NCBI RefSeq assembly: GCF_015207505.1
Contig: NZ_JADEWT010000016.1
Location: 1-64,000, forward strand
Reading direction: 5' to 3'
DNA: 64,000 bases
From: Tychonema sp. LEGE 06208
GTDB lineage: Bacteria; Cyanobacteriota; Cyanobacteriia; Cyanobacteriales; Microcoleaceae
The notes under the pieces are model-generated. The model ran no database searches. It was given only the letters and a program-made list of their open reading frames with translations, and was not told where the DNA came from. Below are positions 35,253-44,277 of the stretch, one piece after another. Every line of letters begins with the position of its first letter. Positions within the stretch are counted from its first letter, which is position 1. The translations under genes and the position numbers were made by a program.

Positions 35253-35451
35253 AACATTTTTTTGTAACATTTTTATTTTTAGCAAAACAGCTTTTAGCTC
35301 AATCTTTATCCACAGCTCACGACAAACTAACAACCAAAACAGCAGGTATATTAACACGCAGCTTGTTTATTTAAGACAACCCAAATTGTTTTGCAAATCA
35401 GATTGATGTCTTGACAAACCTCTGTCTTTCATGGGAGAGGATTCTTGATTC

Positions 35452-35597
35452 ATATCAAATCCTATCTTCATCGGAATAGTAAATTCACTGTTGACTGTTG
35501 ATTGTTGACTGTTAACTGTTAACTGTTGACTGTTGACTGTTGACTGTTGACTGTTAACTCGATTTTATTATTCCGATGCAACCGGAAACAATATTAC
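35452..35597 (-). repeat. Composite heptamer (STRR3-type) element, copy D
   Basis: Begins ATATCAAATCC with the arm GGAATAGTAAATTCACTG, continues with TGTTGAC/TGTTAAC heptamers, and ends CTCGATTTTATTATTCCGATG followed by CAACCGG. It combines the left arm of copy B with the right arm of copy C, showing that the arms are modular. Confidence 0.8.
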
Positions 35598-35762
35598 TTG
35601 CAAGCAAGCATCTTGACTGGGAATGAAAATTTAATCACTTAAGCGATTTCTCGTTATATCGTTTCCGCTTGCATCGTCAGGTGATTTAACCTTATTAGTA
35701 CGCAGAGTACACAGAGTCCGAGAATATATATCTGAATCATTCCGATGCTACCGGATTTGATA

Positions 35763-37580
35763 TTACCCATCGCTCGGTGTGTCAACATCCCAAACAATGG
35801 TGAGCGGTTCTAAAAATTTTTGCTGGCTGAATCCGGCGAGTTTTCCTAAATATTCGCGCACAAGCCTAGCGTGCTCGATATTCAAGCGATAACCCCGCGA
35901 GACATCCTCAAAGAAAAGCGGCTCAGCCAAAATTGCTTGCCAATCAGGATTTTGCCTCGACTCCTGGGCTAGCAACATGAAATCTTGCTCCTCCGGCAAA
36001 AGTCCCGCCGGCAATTTTCCAGCCAAAATCTCCAAAATCCGAGGCCTGCAGGTGCGGGTATTCACGCCTTGGCGTTCCAACAACTGCAAAATTTCCTCAA
36101 AACTCTGAGTTTGGGCACCCAAAACCTGCATTAATTCCCACAGCAGAAAAAAGTCGCTGTACTGCTGCGGCACATCCAAAATTTGAGGATAAAGAGCCAA
36201 ACTCGCCAACCCGCAGGCAACTAAACCAATTTTTTCTGAATAGTTTGTGCTTGGCAATACAGAATCAACAGCCGAATTGTGTGACTCAGAAATATTGCGA
36301 TCGCCCTCAAATTCCCTGTCTAGCCTGTCTTGAACGACGATCGCATTGGGCAGCTTCTGTCGCAACCAACGGGCGATCGCAGGCCAAGCGCCCATACCTC
36401 CAGTACAAATCGCGCGATCGATCCCCGCCGGCGACATTCCCGCGCGGCTGAGCAAAGCATTTAATTCGCGGTTCAACTGCTGCACAAAAGGCACTAAAAC
36501 CAGACTTTCCAAATCTCTGCGCTTCACATCCCAATGCTGCTGGCCAATATTCAAAACAAAACTTTCTTGATGTTGCAAAATAACTTTCAAATGCCTTGCC
36601 GCTGCCAACAATTGCAGCCCAAAAGCAGAACCTTGCAACCGCTGCTGCAATTGATAGCGACTAGGCAAATCGGGATGCCCCGGACGCGGCAAATCGACCG
36701 ACATTCCCCAAGTTTCATTTTTCGCCAACAACTGACAGACAATATCCTGATCGAAAGCATCGCCAGCAACATCAAAACTTTGGCAAGTAAAATCAGCACG
36801 AGTTAAACTTTCAAGATTGGAGGGCAAATCAACTAAAGCTAATTCCACCGTTGTCGCCCCCGCATTCAGAATCAAAGTTCCCCCGCTAAAAGCCCCATCA
36901 TTCACAGTTAGCGGTACAGCTTCTGCGACTTTGCCACTAATAGAATCGAGCGCCAAAGATTGCACTTTTGTGGAATTTTTGATAGGAGTTACAACAGCAA
37001 TTAAAGTGGCGATCGCATCTGGCACCACAAAAATTTGCGAAGCCGAAGCCACCAAACCTGCGCCCAAAACAGCCTCCCGCAGGTTAAACCGATAAGCATC
37101 CGACCAACCCGCCGGAGTCCCCAAAATTACACCCTGCAAGTCTGAGAGTGCCGCATCCAGAGTTTCAGCAGTCAGTCCCGAAGCTTTACAAACTTCCCCC
37201 GATCCCCCAACTTTTTGCCCTCGGCGGGGATTCAAAGTAGCCAGCAGCGCCCGTACACCTTGCACCGGTATGGCGACCGACAAAGCCCCGCCATAGCACT
37301 GCAACAGCGGTTCGTACATCCCAGCAGCTTCTCGCTGATAAGGAATGGTCACTTTTAAAGGCAATTTAAAATTTTGCAGCAAAAATTCTTCCCCTGGCCA
37401 AGCCACCTGCGGGTCTGCATTGCTTGGGACTGTTTCCTCCACCGCCACAACCGAGGGAATCCGAAAGGTAGCCGAGGCTTCCGGGGCCTGCGGTGTTTCC
37501 CAGTAAATCGGGTACAACTTGCCGCTGGTGCGATCGAGCAAAGCAGCCGACAGTCCGCCCGATGCCAAATCAATGCCCAA
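35763..37580 (-). CDS. Hsp70/actin-like (ASKHA-fold) ATPase, possibly the C-terminal half of a fused protein
   Basis: About 605 residues from the TTG at 37580. Nucleotide-fold landmarks of Hsp70/actin proteins are present: phosphate-1-like LGIDLASGGLSAALLD, connect-like FDVAGDAFDQDIV, phosphate-2-like LILNAGATTVELALVD and adenosine-like AICTGGMGAWPAIARWL. There is no recognisable Hsp70 substrate-binding domain. The frame stays open upstream to 37742 but has no ATG, GTG or TTG before 37580, which lies inside the first beta strand and is a poor start. At 37735-37744 an A10 tract joins it to the preceding gene: one extra A gives a continuous 1396-residue frame. Function unknown. Confidence 0.8.
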   Translation of the reverse strand: MGIDLASGGLSAALLDRTSGKLYPIYWETPQAPEASATFRIPSVVAVEETVPSNADPQVAWPGEEFLLQNFKLPLKVTIPYQREAAGMYEPLLQCYGGALSVAIPVQGVRALLATLNPRRGQKVGGSGEVCKASGLTAETLDAALSDLQGVILGTPAGWSDAYRFNLREAVLGAGLVASASQIFVVPDAIATLIAVVTPIKNSTKVQSLALDSISGKVAEAVPLTVNDGAFSGGTLILNAGATTVELALVDLPSNLESLTRADFTCQSFDVAGDAFDQDIVCQLLAKNETWGMSVDLPRPGHPDLPSRYQLQQRLQGSAFGLQLLAAARHLKVILQHQESFVLNIGQQHWDVKRRDLESLVLVPFVQQLNRELNALLSRAGMSPAGIDRAICTGGMGAWPAIARWLRQKLPNAIVVQDRLDREFEGDRNISESHNSAVDSVLPSTNYSEKIGLVACGLASLALYPQILDVPQQYSDFFLLWELMQVLGAQTQSFEEILQLLERQGVNTRTCRPRILEILAGKLPAGLLPEEQDFMLLAQESRQNPDWQAILAEPLFFEDVSRGYRLNIEHARLVREYLGKLAGFSQQKFLEPLTIVWDVDTPSDG

Positions 37581-37729
37581 ATACCAGCGAGAATTCCGGC
37601 GTTTTGGAGATTGAGAGGAGGAAGGGGCGATCTCGCTGGGAACAAAATCTGCTGGCGACTCTTGCTGCTGCGCGCTTTCCCTAGGCTCGGTTTTCGCCTC
37701 AACAGCTTTTGTTTTATTCTCTGTGGGAA

Positions 37730-39952
37730 TTAGGTTTTTTTTTTACTTTCTGCTGGAGTCGATCGCAATTCATCAGTTTCTGCAATTTCTCGATCGGTTT
37801 GAGTCAAACTAGCCAAAATGTCGTCTAGCGTCAACTTTGACTCATCTTCCTCAACAAACAAATCATCCTCAAGTTCGTCTTCCACAACAAACGGTTCATC
37901 TTCAGATGAGAGTTCCAACACATCGGAGAACAAATCCTCCAGCGTGCCGAATTCTTCCTCTAGGGTTTCGGGAAAGGGATTTTCTGCACCGTCGTCGGAG
38001 GAATTCGCCAAATTAAAGCTGCTAACCGCACTTGAATTCGATCGCCCTTGGGCCGTATTTTCCAATCCCTCCAGATTGTAGAGGTCTGTCTCCAACAATT
38101 CCAGAGTATTGTTATCCAAATTTAGAGCTCGATCGAGGTCATCTTCTAATGCTTCAACCGGCAGCAAATCCTCATCCGGCGAAGCTTGGATGTAGTCATC
38201 ATCTAATAGCTGCGAAGATGCGTCGGACTCGCCCGTGCGAACATCACGAGCACTGGGGAGGCGCGCGGCACTGGGTTGCTTCGGGCTAGTTTCAGGAGTC
38301 GCGCTCAAAGTCGGCGGCTGTGGTAATGTTGCAGTGTCGGAACTATCGCCTAGGTTTTTAGCCGTTGCTCGATTTGGTCGATCGTCCGAATCAAGTTGCG
38401 GCGCGATCGAACTTTTGGCTGGCGGTTCTGAAACTTGAGGTACTGTTGCAACTTGCAGTTCAAATAAATCTTCACTATCTAAAGTTAGATCCTCGATCGA
38501 ATCACCGATTACAAAGTCTGAAGTTTCACCCAAATAATCTTCCAGCGATTCGCCTTCATCCAGCAGATTTACAAACAAATCTTCCGCATCATTCAAGAGT
38601 TCGGCAGTTTCCTCGCCTGCTTTTTGAGATATTACCGCTTTATTGGTCGCAGCACTTTCAGTATTTTCTATAGTAAACTCTTCGAGTTCTAATTTTAATT
38701 CTGCGACTTCTTTTTCCGCAAACAAACTTGCGTACAAATCTTCAACATCTTCGCCATTTTCTGCTAACATATCTTCCGACTCAGCGCCGGACAACAGAGT
38801 TACAGATGCTGATTCTTCTTCTGGTGCAGAACCGAACAAATTATCTTCCCAATCCGAGAGAGAGAGAGGAGTTTCAATAGGATCGCGATCGTGCCTCACC
38901 TGTCCGAATTGCTGAGAAATTTCTGTACCGGCGTAGGGAAATCTGTCTTGTTCTGGCAGTTCGCCGCTCAGATTTTCACGGGTGGCAGGGGCATCCGGTT
39001 CGATCGCCCGATTTGAGATAGCGGGAGCCGCACCAGAGCTGTCTGTGGCTCTTGGGGCTGCCGTTTCGAGGTTTTCCACAGATATCGGCTGCTGAACGTA
39101 GGAAGACGCTTCTCGTCCCAACTGTGTCGCCAAGTGGTTAACAAAAGCCGCGAACATTGCCTCGCTCTGCTGGCTCAAACCGTACATATTTTCGAGTCCT
39201 TGTCCCAAGGAAGCTTGATAGCTTTGCAAATTTGTTTCCAAACCCTCGAAGGCCATATTCATCGTCGAATCTAGCCTCATCAGCAGGCTGTCGGCACGAG
39301 CTTGGAAATTTTGCATTTGCTCCAACCTCTGACCCGGTGTCAGCAGCGGGAGTTCTTCTGAAGTTTGTGGGTTTAAAGCCGATTGTTCGGATTGTGCTGC
39401 ACTACTTGGCAAAAACTGATTTTCTAGGGTAGCGAAAATTTGGGACAAATCGCGATCCAAGGTTTCTGTCAAGCGGCTCCTGAGCACCTGCAAGAATTCA
39501 GAAATGATTTGCTGTTGGTTAGCTTGTTGCTGAGCTAGGGATTGTTGCTGCTGCCGTTGTGCTTCTAGCTGTTTGATTTCTTGAATTAGAGCTTGCTGCT
39601 CTTGTCGCAGAGCTTCTATGTCTTCTTGCAGCGGCCCCGTCAGGCTCGAACGCAGGTTGCTAATTTCTCCGGTGACGGCAAGCATAATTTGCTCTGCTGC
39701 TGAGGGAATCGCGGGCGGCATCGGCAATTTTGGCACTGGAACCGGTACCGGGCGGACGTTTGGGGCCGGCGGCCTGTTGGGAATTGCTAGCTTTGAGTCT
39801 TGGGAAAACAGGTAAGCGCGAACTCGCTCTAACAGTTGGCGCTGGTGGACAGTATCAAGAGAACCCGTCCAAGGCAAGCGGGGGGCGGGCTTGCTGAGTA
39901 CCTCGTCAATCTCAGCAATTAGTGCTTGAATTTTGTACTTCTGAGAATTCAA
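37730..39952 (-). CDS. Coiled-coil/acidic low-complexity protein upstream of (or fused to) the Hsp70-like ATPase
   Basis: A 740-residue protein. Residues 1-60 are a conserved-looking segment (KIQALIAEIDEVLSKPAPRLPW ... QRQLLERVRAYLF). A Pro-rich stretch (about 61-82) follows, then a Gln/Glu-rich coiled coil (about 105-165), a helical region to about 290, and a long very acidic, probably disordered tail. The frame ends AESKKKT at a TAA directly after ten A residues. Reading one extra A continues it as AESKKKNLIPTENK into the Hsp70-like frame. The pair may be one gene with a slippage site, a recent one-base deletion, or a base-calling artefact. Confidence 0.82.
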   Translation of the reverse strand: MNSQKYKIQALIAEIDEVLSKPAPRLPWTGSLDTVHQRQLLERVRAYLFSQDSKLAIPNRPPAPNVRPVPVPVPKLPMPPAIPSAAEQIMLAVTGEISNLRSSLTGPLQEDIEALRQEQQALIQEIKQLEAQRQQQQSLAQQQANQQQIISEFLQVLRSRLTETLDRDLSQIFATLENQFLPSSAAQSEQSALNPQTSEELPLLTPGQRLEQMQNFQARADSLLMRLDSTMNMAFEGLETNLQSYQASLGQGLENMYGLSQQSEAMFAAFVNHLATQLGREASSYVQQPISVENLETAAPRATDSSGAAPAISNRAIEPDAPATRENLSGELPEQDRFPYAGTEISQQFGQVRHDRDPIETPLSLSDWEDNLFGSAPEEESASVTLLSGAESEDMLAENGEDVEDLYASLFAEKEVAELKLELEEFTIENTESAATNKAVISQKAGEETAELLNDAEDLFVNLLDEGESLEDYLGETSDFVIGDSIEDLTLDSEDLFELQVATVPQVSEPPAKSSIAPQLDSDDRPNRATAKNLGDSSDTATLPQPPTLSATPETSPKQPSAARLPSARDVRTGESDASSQLLDDDYIQASPDEDLLPVEALEDDLDRALNLDNNTLELLETDLYNLEGLENTAQGRSNSSAVSSFNLANSSDDGAENPFPETLEEEFGTLEDLFSDVLELSSEDEPFVVEDELEDDLFVEEDESKLTLDDILASLTQTDREIAETDELRSTPAESKKKT
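37735..37744 (-). other. A10 slippery tract joining two frames
   Basis: Ten consecutive A on the minus strand (T10 on plus) end the 740-residue frame in the sequence AGT A10 CCTAA. A -1 shift or one added A reads through into the downstream ATPase frame without a stop. A runs of nine or more are known sites of RNA-polymerase slippage. Confidence 0.85.
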
Positions 39953-41221
39953 GGGCGGAACCTCTGGGAATGCGGCTTGGCAGAAATTTTGTTGAAAAAA
40001 GAGTGAAGTCAGGCGGCAGCTATACCAATAGATAGAATAATCTGAATGCGAGCCTGTAAATAATCGACTAATATTTTATGACAACTTGGAATTAACCTTT
40101 TGCTTTTGCCTTCGGATGACTTCTATTACCCATCATAGGTTAGCTGGTACTTCCGCATCAAATGCTGGCTTCTATCAACTGCAAATGTTCTCAAATTCTG
40201 TGGCTGCTTTCCGTTTTTGCCGATCGACTGCAGGGACGATCCCGGAAGAGGGATAGCTGGGCTTGATGAAATGCAGGCTGGCACCGGCCCGGGGCTGTGG
40301 CGTGCCGCACCGGCTGGCCATTCTATCTCGCTCTTTCACCGAAAGCAGAACAGTTCGCGCGTCGCAGTTCAAAAACCCGGTTTCTCGATCGCCCGTCTCT
40401 GGCTCGCGGGCCGCGATCGTCTCAAAAACCGGGTTGAGAAGGCCTTACTCCGACAGAAAAAACCTCAAACAATTGGCGATCGGTAACAGCCCCATTAATT
40501 ACAAAAAGACTCTTGAAGCTGGTTAGGCCCTGGGGCTATTTGCAAGTGTAATTAATTCTGCCCGCCCTACTTACCGTTTCAAAAAAACAATGCAACTGTA
40601 TGTCCCTAACCCAAACTCATATCCAGTAACTCATTCCCAATGCTTCAATTCTTTAATCTTCAATCGAAAATTGTAGGATTTAGGTGCCCCAAATTCGGCT
40701 TTATCCGGCTACAGTTGATGGTAACAACCTCCGATGATAGCTTTTGATCTGTATTCGTGGTTAGAAAGATTAATGGTATCATTAGACTCCCAGCGGTTGC
40801 GGTCGATTTGGTCGCTGTATACCCGGTGTGCCCGCTTGTGGTGTTTCTCCGTGCCGATCGACTGCTGGGCCGGCTGACCACAAATCTCTCAACAGTGTTA
40901 AGCTTGTTTTCGTCAAGTGCTGGTCTTCGTTAACTCGATCGGCACAAGCAGCTTGCCACGCTGCTTAAATTTTGTTAATAAAATTTGCTTTGCGGTATAT
41001 ATCTAAAAAATCATGGTATATTCTTTAGTTTCTAGCTCGCCATCAGAACTTGAAGGTATTAATTTCCATATTCGACCGATAGACCGCCTAACTTGAGAGG
41101 TAAAATTGCCGATTTGAGATAGTTGTTTCTCAAATTTTGAATTTCCCATCGAATGACTCGGCTGCCAACTATTTCTAACTGCCCAGCGCAGCTCAAGCGC
41201 GTAAATTAAAATAATGGCCTC
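39953..41221. other. 1.27-kb intergenic region, no gene recognised
   Basis: Divergent region between the coiled-coil gene and the Crp-type regulator. Short open frames on both strands lack recognisable features or ribosome sites. One inverted pair is present: AAACCCGGTTTCT near 40373 and AAACCGGGTT near 40426. The 90 bp before the regulator's ATG are expected to hold its promoter. Confidence 0.5.
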
Positions 41222-41935
41222 ATGGAAGACCGCTTTAACACCCGAGATCCGCAGTCTAATATAAATCAATTGATTGTTTCTACTCCTTTTTTTGTAGGTT
41301 TACCCGACCCTGTAATTGAAAGAGCAACTGTCCACATCGTTACCCGGAGTCATCCGTCAAATCAAGTGATTTTGCTGGAAAATGACTGGGGAACATCAGT
41401 GTATTTTATATTAGATGGTTGGGTAAAAATTCGCACCTACAACCTAGACGGAAAAGAAGTAACACTGAATATTTTAGGGAAAGGAGAATTGTTTGGAGAA
41501 ATGGCAGCGATCGAAGAAACACCGCGATCGACAGATGTCATCACCCTAGCCCCGACACTGATCGGGAATATGCCAGCTCAGGATTTTGTGCAACTGATTC
41601 ATACCGAGCCGCTAGCGGGCATTCGGCTAGCTCAACTGATGGCTCGCCGCCTGCGGCAAGTCAACCGCCGCCTGCGTTTGCGAGAGTCGGACAGTACCTC
41701 GCGAGTAGCAGATATTCTGTTATTTTTGGCAGAGGGGCAAGGCAAAAAAATCCTGGAAACAGGAGGCACAGAAATTCCCAACCTCCCACACAGAGAATTG
41801 AGCAGCCTCAGCGGGCTGGCTCGGGAAACAGTAACGCGAGTGCTCAGCAAGCTGGAAAAAAAAGGAACAATTCAGCGCGAACGTGACGTTTTGTGCATTC
41901 CCGACCTACAGGCCTTGGAGCGTCTGTTAATGTAG
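41222..41935 (+). CDS. Crp/Fnr-family transcription regulator (SyCRP1-like)
   Basis: A 237-residue regulator. The cyclic-nucleotide-binding beta-barrel spans about residues 20-135 with VILLENDWGTSVYFILDGWVK and the phosphate-binding cassette LFGEMAAIEETPRSTDV, where Arg-Ser and Glu fit cNMP-binding members. A dimer helix follows. The winged helix-turn-helix (about 165-230) reads LPHRELSSLSGLARETVTRVLSKLEKKG. The wording resembles cyanobacterial cAMP receptor protein SyCRP1 rather than NtcA. The next gene, a universal stress protein, starts about 90 bp downstream; co-regulation is possible. Confidence 0.88.
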   Translation: MEDRFNTRDPQSNINQLIVSTPFFVGLPDPVIERATVHIVTRSHPSNQVILLENDWGTSVYFILDGWVKIRTYNLDGKEVTLNILGKGELFGEMAAIEETPRSTDVITLAPTLIGNMPAQDFVQLIHTEPLAGIRLAQLMARRLRQVNRRLRLRESDSTSRVADILLFLAEGQGKKILETGGTEIPNLPHRELSSLSGLARETVTRVLSKLEKKGTIQRERDVLCIPDLQALERLLM

Positions 41936-42024
41936 AAGTATCAGAGACTGCTAATTAGAATCTAATTAAAAAGCACTCTCTGTTAATTAACTGATATTGA
42001 TGATTTCCCGCCGGAGGTAAAGCT

Positions 42025-42522
42025 GTGAGTTTTAAGAAAATTTTCGCCGCCGTTGATGATTCTGAACTGGGCCAGCGCGTCTTCAGTCAAGCTCTAGAAT
42101 TAGCTGTGGGCGATCGATCTCAGATGATGCTATTTCACTGCGTTACTGTCAACACCCTAGGCGAGGTGGCAGTACCAATTCCAGTAGATTTGGGCATGAA
42201 TGTCGAGTTAATGGATCGAGCTTATCAAGCTCAACGTTTGCGACAGGAAAGTGAGATCGAAAAGACTTCGGGCTTGCTAAAAAATTACTGCGACGCTGCC
42301 ACAAAACAAGGATTGCAAGTGGAATTTGACTGCAAAATGGATGGAGATGCAGGGCATTCTGTCTGTGAAGCGGCCGAAAATTGGGGCGCAGATTTAATAG
42401 TAGTGGGGAGGCGCGGCCGCACGGGCTTCACAGAAGCTTTCCTCGGCAGTGTCAGCAATTATGTGGTTCACCACGCATCTTGTTCGGTTTTTGTAATTCA
42501 GGACGCTCAACCCGAAAAATGA
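42025..42522 (+). CDS. Universal stress protein, UspA family
   Basis: A 165-residue protein from GTG 42025 with GGAGG about eight bases upstream. The Rossmann-like fold starts FKKIFAAVDDSELGQRVFSQAL. The C-terminal ATP-binding pattern Gx2Gx9GS is present in VVGRRGRTGFTEAFLGSVSNYVVHHA. So an ATP-binding type USP is likely. Its specific role is unknown. Confidence 0.9.
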   Translation: MSFKKIFAAVDDSELGQRVFSQALELAVGDRSQMMLFHCVTVNTLGEVAVPIPVDLGMNVELMDRAYQAQRLRQESEIEKTSGLLKNYCDAATKQGLQVEFDCKMDGDAGHSVCEAAENWGADLIVVGRRGRTGFTEAFLGSVSNYVVHHASCSVFVIQDAQPEK

Positions 42523-42827
42523 TACTGCCCCAAAGTTGGGCGGATAAAATTAATCTAAAATAAGACTGGCGCAGGCATCTAAACCCGGTTTCTCCTAAAA
42601 TCAAAAATTCCAAATAGAGTTGAATTGCAAAAATCGGAAAATACCCTGAAATTATCTGCTATAGGGTGTGTTCCATCTGCCCGATATCTGCGGTTTCTGG
42701 ATCGAAGACTTGTGCAACTCAAGTCTAATCAAAAATCAAAAACCAACAACCGGGAATCAAAAACCGGGAATCAGCCAGCGCCAAGTCCCTGAAAATCTAA
42801 AATCTAAAATCTAAAATCTAAAATCGG
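42523..42827. other. Intergenic region ending in an AAAATCT heptamer array
   Basis: Contains the dispersed palindrome AAACCCGGTTTCT at 42581-42593 and, at 42792-42823, tandem AAAATCT heptamers running to within four bases of the next ATG. No separate Shine-Dalgarno sequence is visible for that gene. Confidence 0.65.
42792..42823. repeat. Tandem heptamer AAAATCT directly before a start codon
   Basis: Four to five units of AAAATCT occupy the ribosome-binding position of the DUF2232 gene. Confidence 0.9.
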
Positions 42828-43583
42828 ATGAGTGATTTTTTGTCAGCAGATGCCGCGTCTAATTCGAGCAGTTCACCCAGTACCAATAACGATCCCCAAA
42901 CTGCAGATATTTCAAATTTGGCGGGCGATCGCCCAAATCCAGATACGGGGACGCGCGCTGGCCCGGAAGCGCCTTTGAGGCTCGTAGAAACCGCATTTTT
43001 GGCAAGTACGGCTAGCTTGATTTGGCTGGTAAATTATTACTTTCCGCTGGGGCCTTTGCTGCGGGTTTTTTTCCCCCTCCCCATCGCCTTGGTTTACCTG
43101 CGCTGGGGCAACCGAGCCGCTTGGATGTCAGCTTTGGTATCGGGTTTGCTGCTTTCGGTACTCATGGGCCCGACGCGAAGCATTTTATACGTGATTCCTT
43201 TTGGAATTATGGGAGTGGCGCTGGGAGGACTTTGGAGGCGCAAAGCTAGTTGGTCTTTATCTATTATTGTGGGTGCGCTAATTGGTACTGTCGGCTTCTT
43301 TTTTCGGTTTTGGCTGCTGTCAGCTTTGGTGGGCCAAGATCTCTGGGTTTACATCACTGTGCAGGTAACAGAGATGGTGGAATGGGCGTTTGTGAAGCTG
43401 GGCTGGCTGATGGTGCCGAGTTTGGACGCAATTGGGGCGATCGCCGCCGGGATGATTTTGGTTAACAATATTGTTTATTTATTTGTCGTACATTTAGTAG
43501 CTTTGTTGTTGCTCGATCGTTTGGGAAATCCGATTCCGCGGCCGCCGCGTTGGGTGCAGGTTTTAATTGATTATGAAGAGTAA
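42828..43583 (+). CDS. DUF2232 family membrane protein
   Basis: A 251-residue integral membrane protein. The first 45 residues are Ser/Asn/Asp-rich and probably disordered. They are followed by about six hydrophobic segments (TAFLASTASLIWLVNYYF, FFPLPIALVYLRWGNRAAW, ALVSGLLLSVLMGPTRSILYV, SLSIIVGALIGTVGFFF and others). The layout matches the cyanobacterial DUF2232 family, distantly like S-components of ECF transporters. The transported molecule, if any, is unknown. The start at ATG 42828 has no Shine-Dalgarno sequence, so initiation may be weak or leaderless. Confidence 0.82.
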   Translation: MSDFLSADAASNSSSSPSTNNDPQTADISNLAGDRPNPDTGTRAGPEAPLRLVETAFLASTASLIWLVNYYFPLGPLLRVFFPLPIALVYLRWGNRAAWMSALVSGLLLSVLMGPTRSILYVIPFGIMGVALGGLWRRKASWSLSIIVGALIGTVGFFFRFWLLSALVGQDLWVYITVQVTEMVEWAFVKLGWLMVPSLDAIGAIAAGMILVNNIVYLFVVHLVALLLLDRLGNPIPRPPRWVQVLIDYEE

Positions 43584-43596
43584 TACGAGGGAAGAA

Positions 43597-43780
43597 GTCA
43601 TTAGTCATTAGTCATTAGTCATTAGTCATTAGTTATTAGTTATTGGTTATTGGTTATTGGTTATTGGTTATTGGTTATTGGTTATTGGTTATTGGTTATT
43701 GGTTATTGGTTATTGGTTATTGGTTATTGGTTATTGGTTATTGGTTATTAGTCATTAGTTATTAGTCATTAGCCATTAGT
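43597..43780. repeat. TCATTAG then TTGGTTA heptamer array
   Basis: TCATTAG units turn into a long near-perfect run of TTGGTTA (about 43640-43745), then back to TCATTAG/TTATTAG forms. The gradual shift between unit types suggests point mutation spread by repeat turnover. Confidence 0.92.
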
Positions 43781-44072
43781 GCTGTCGCCTCCGAGCTTTC
43801 CGTACAACGTCATCAGGAAGAAGGAAGAATGAAGAAAGATTTTGTAACTGATTTCACGGGTGTTAGGAAGTTGGGCAACGGATTATGTAGCGGATTTAAA
43901 GGATGTAACGGATTGATGTTGAGGGAAGAGGGAAGTTCGGCAAACGAACAATGTACGGGATTTAACGGATTTAATGGAGGTATTTTGAGGGAAGAAGTCA
44001 GAATTCAAAAGCAAATCAGAACGGAAGAAGAAAGATTAATTCCCGACCACCAATTCCCCATTACCCATTACC
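43781..44072. other. Spacer between two heptamer arrays
   Basis: A plus-strand frame (43829-44077) consists of degenerate repeated GGATTTAA/GGATGTAACGG and GAGGGAAGA units and ends in the next array. It is judged non-coding. Confidence 0.5.
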
Positions 44073-44276
44073 TATGACTAATAACTAATAACTAATAACC
44101 AGAACCAAGAACCAATAACTAATAAGAATGACCAATAACTAATAACTAATAACTAATAACTCACAACTCACAACTCACAACTCACAACTAACAACTAATA
44201 AGAATAACCAATAACCAATAACTAATAACTAATAACTAATAACTAATAACCAACAACTAATAACTAATAACTAATT
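44073..44276. repeat. ACTAATA/ACCAATA/ACTCACA heptamer array
   Basis: Tandem 7-mers (ACTAATA, ACCAATA, ACTCACA) run up to one base before the next ATG. They are complementary in type to the TTGGTTA array at 43640, so the two arrays could pair into a long imperfect hairpin. Confidence 0.9.
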
Positions 44277-44277
44277 T

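Larger units (their letters stand above)
35136..35762. other. Intergenic region: hairpin and composite repeat
   Basis: No gene. It contains a perfect 19-bp stem hairpin (35212-35252), the composite heptamer element copy D (35452-35597), and a partial arm TTCCGATGCTACCGGATTTGATATTA at about 35739-35764, which runs into the 3' end of the Hsp70-like gene. Confidence 0.65.

Noticed and set aside
41003-41269. 88-codon minus-strand frame overlapping the Crp-type gene start
   Set aside because: Overlaps the 5' end of a solid gene antisense and has no features.
43829-44077. 82-codon plus-strand frame between heptamer arrays
   Set aside because: Made of degenerate short repeats and ends inside the next array; no protein-like composition.
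44073-44277. Cobalamin riboswitch upstream of the CobT-like gene
   Set aside because: The leader is entirely heptamer repeat and shows none of the conserved cobalamin-box sequence.
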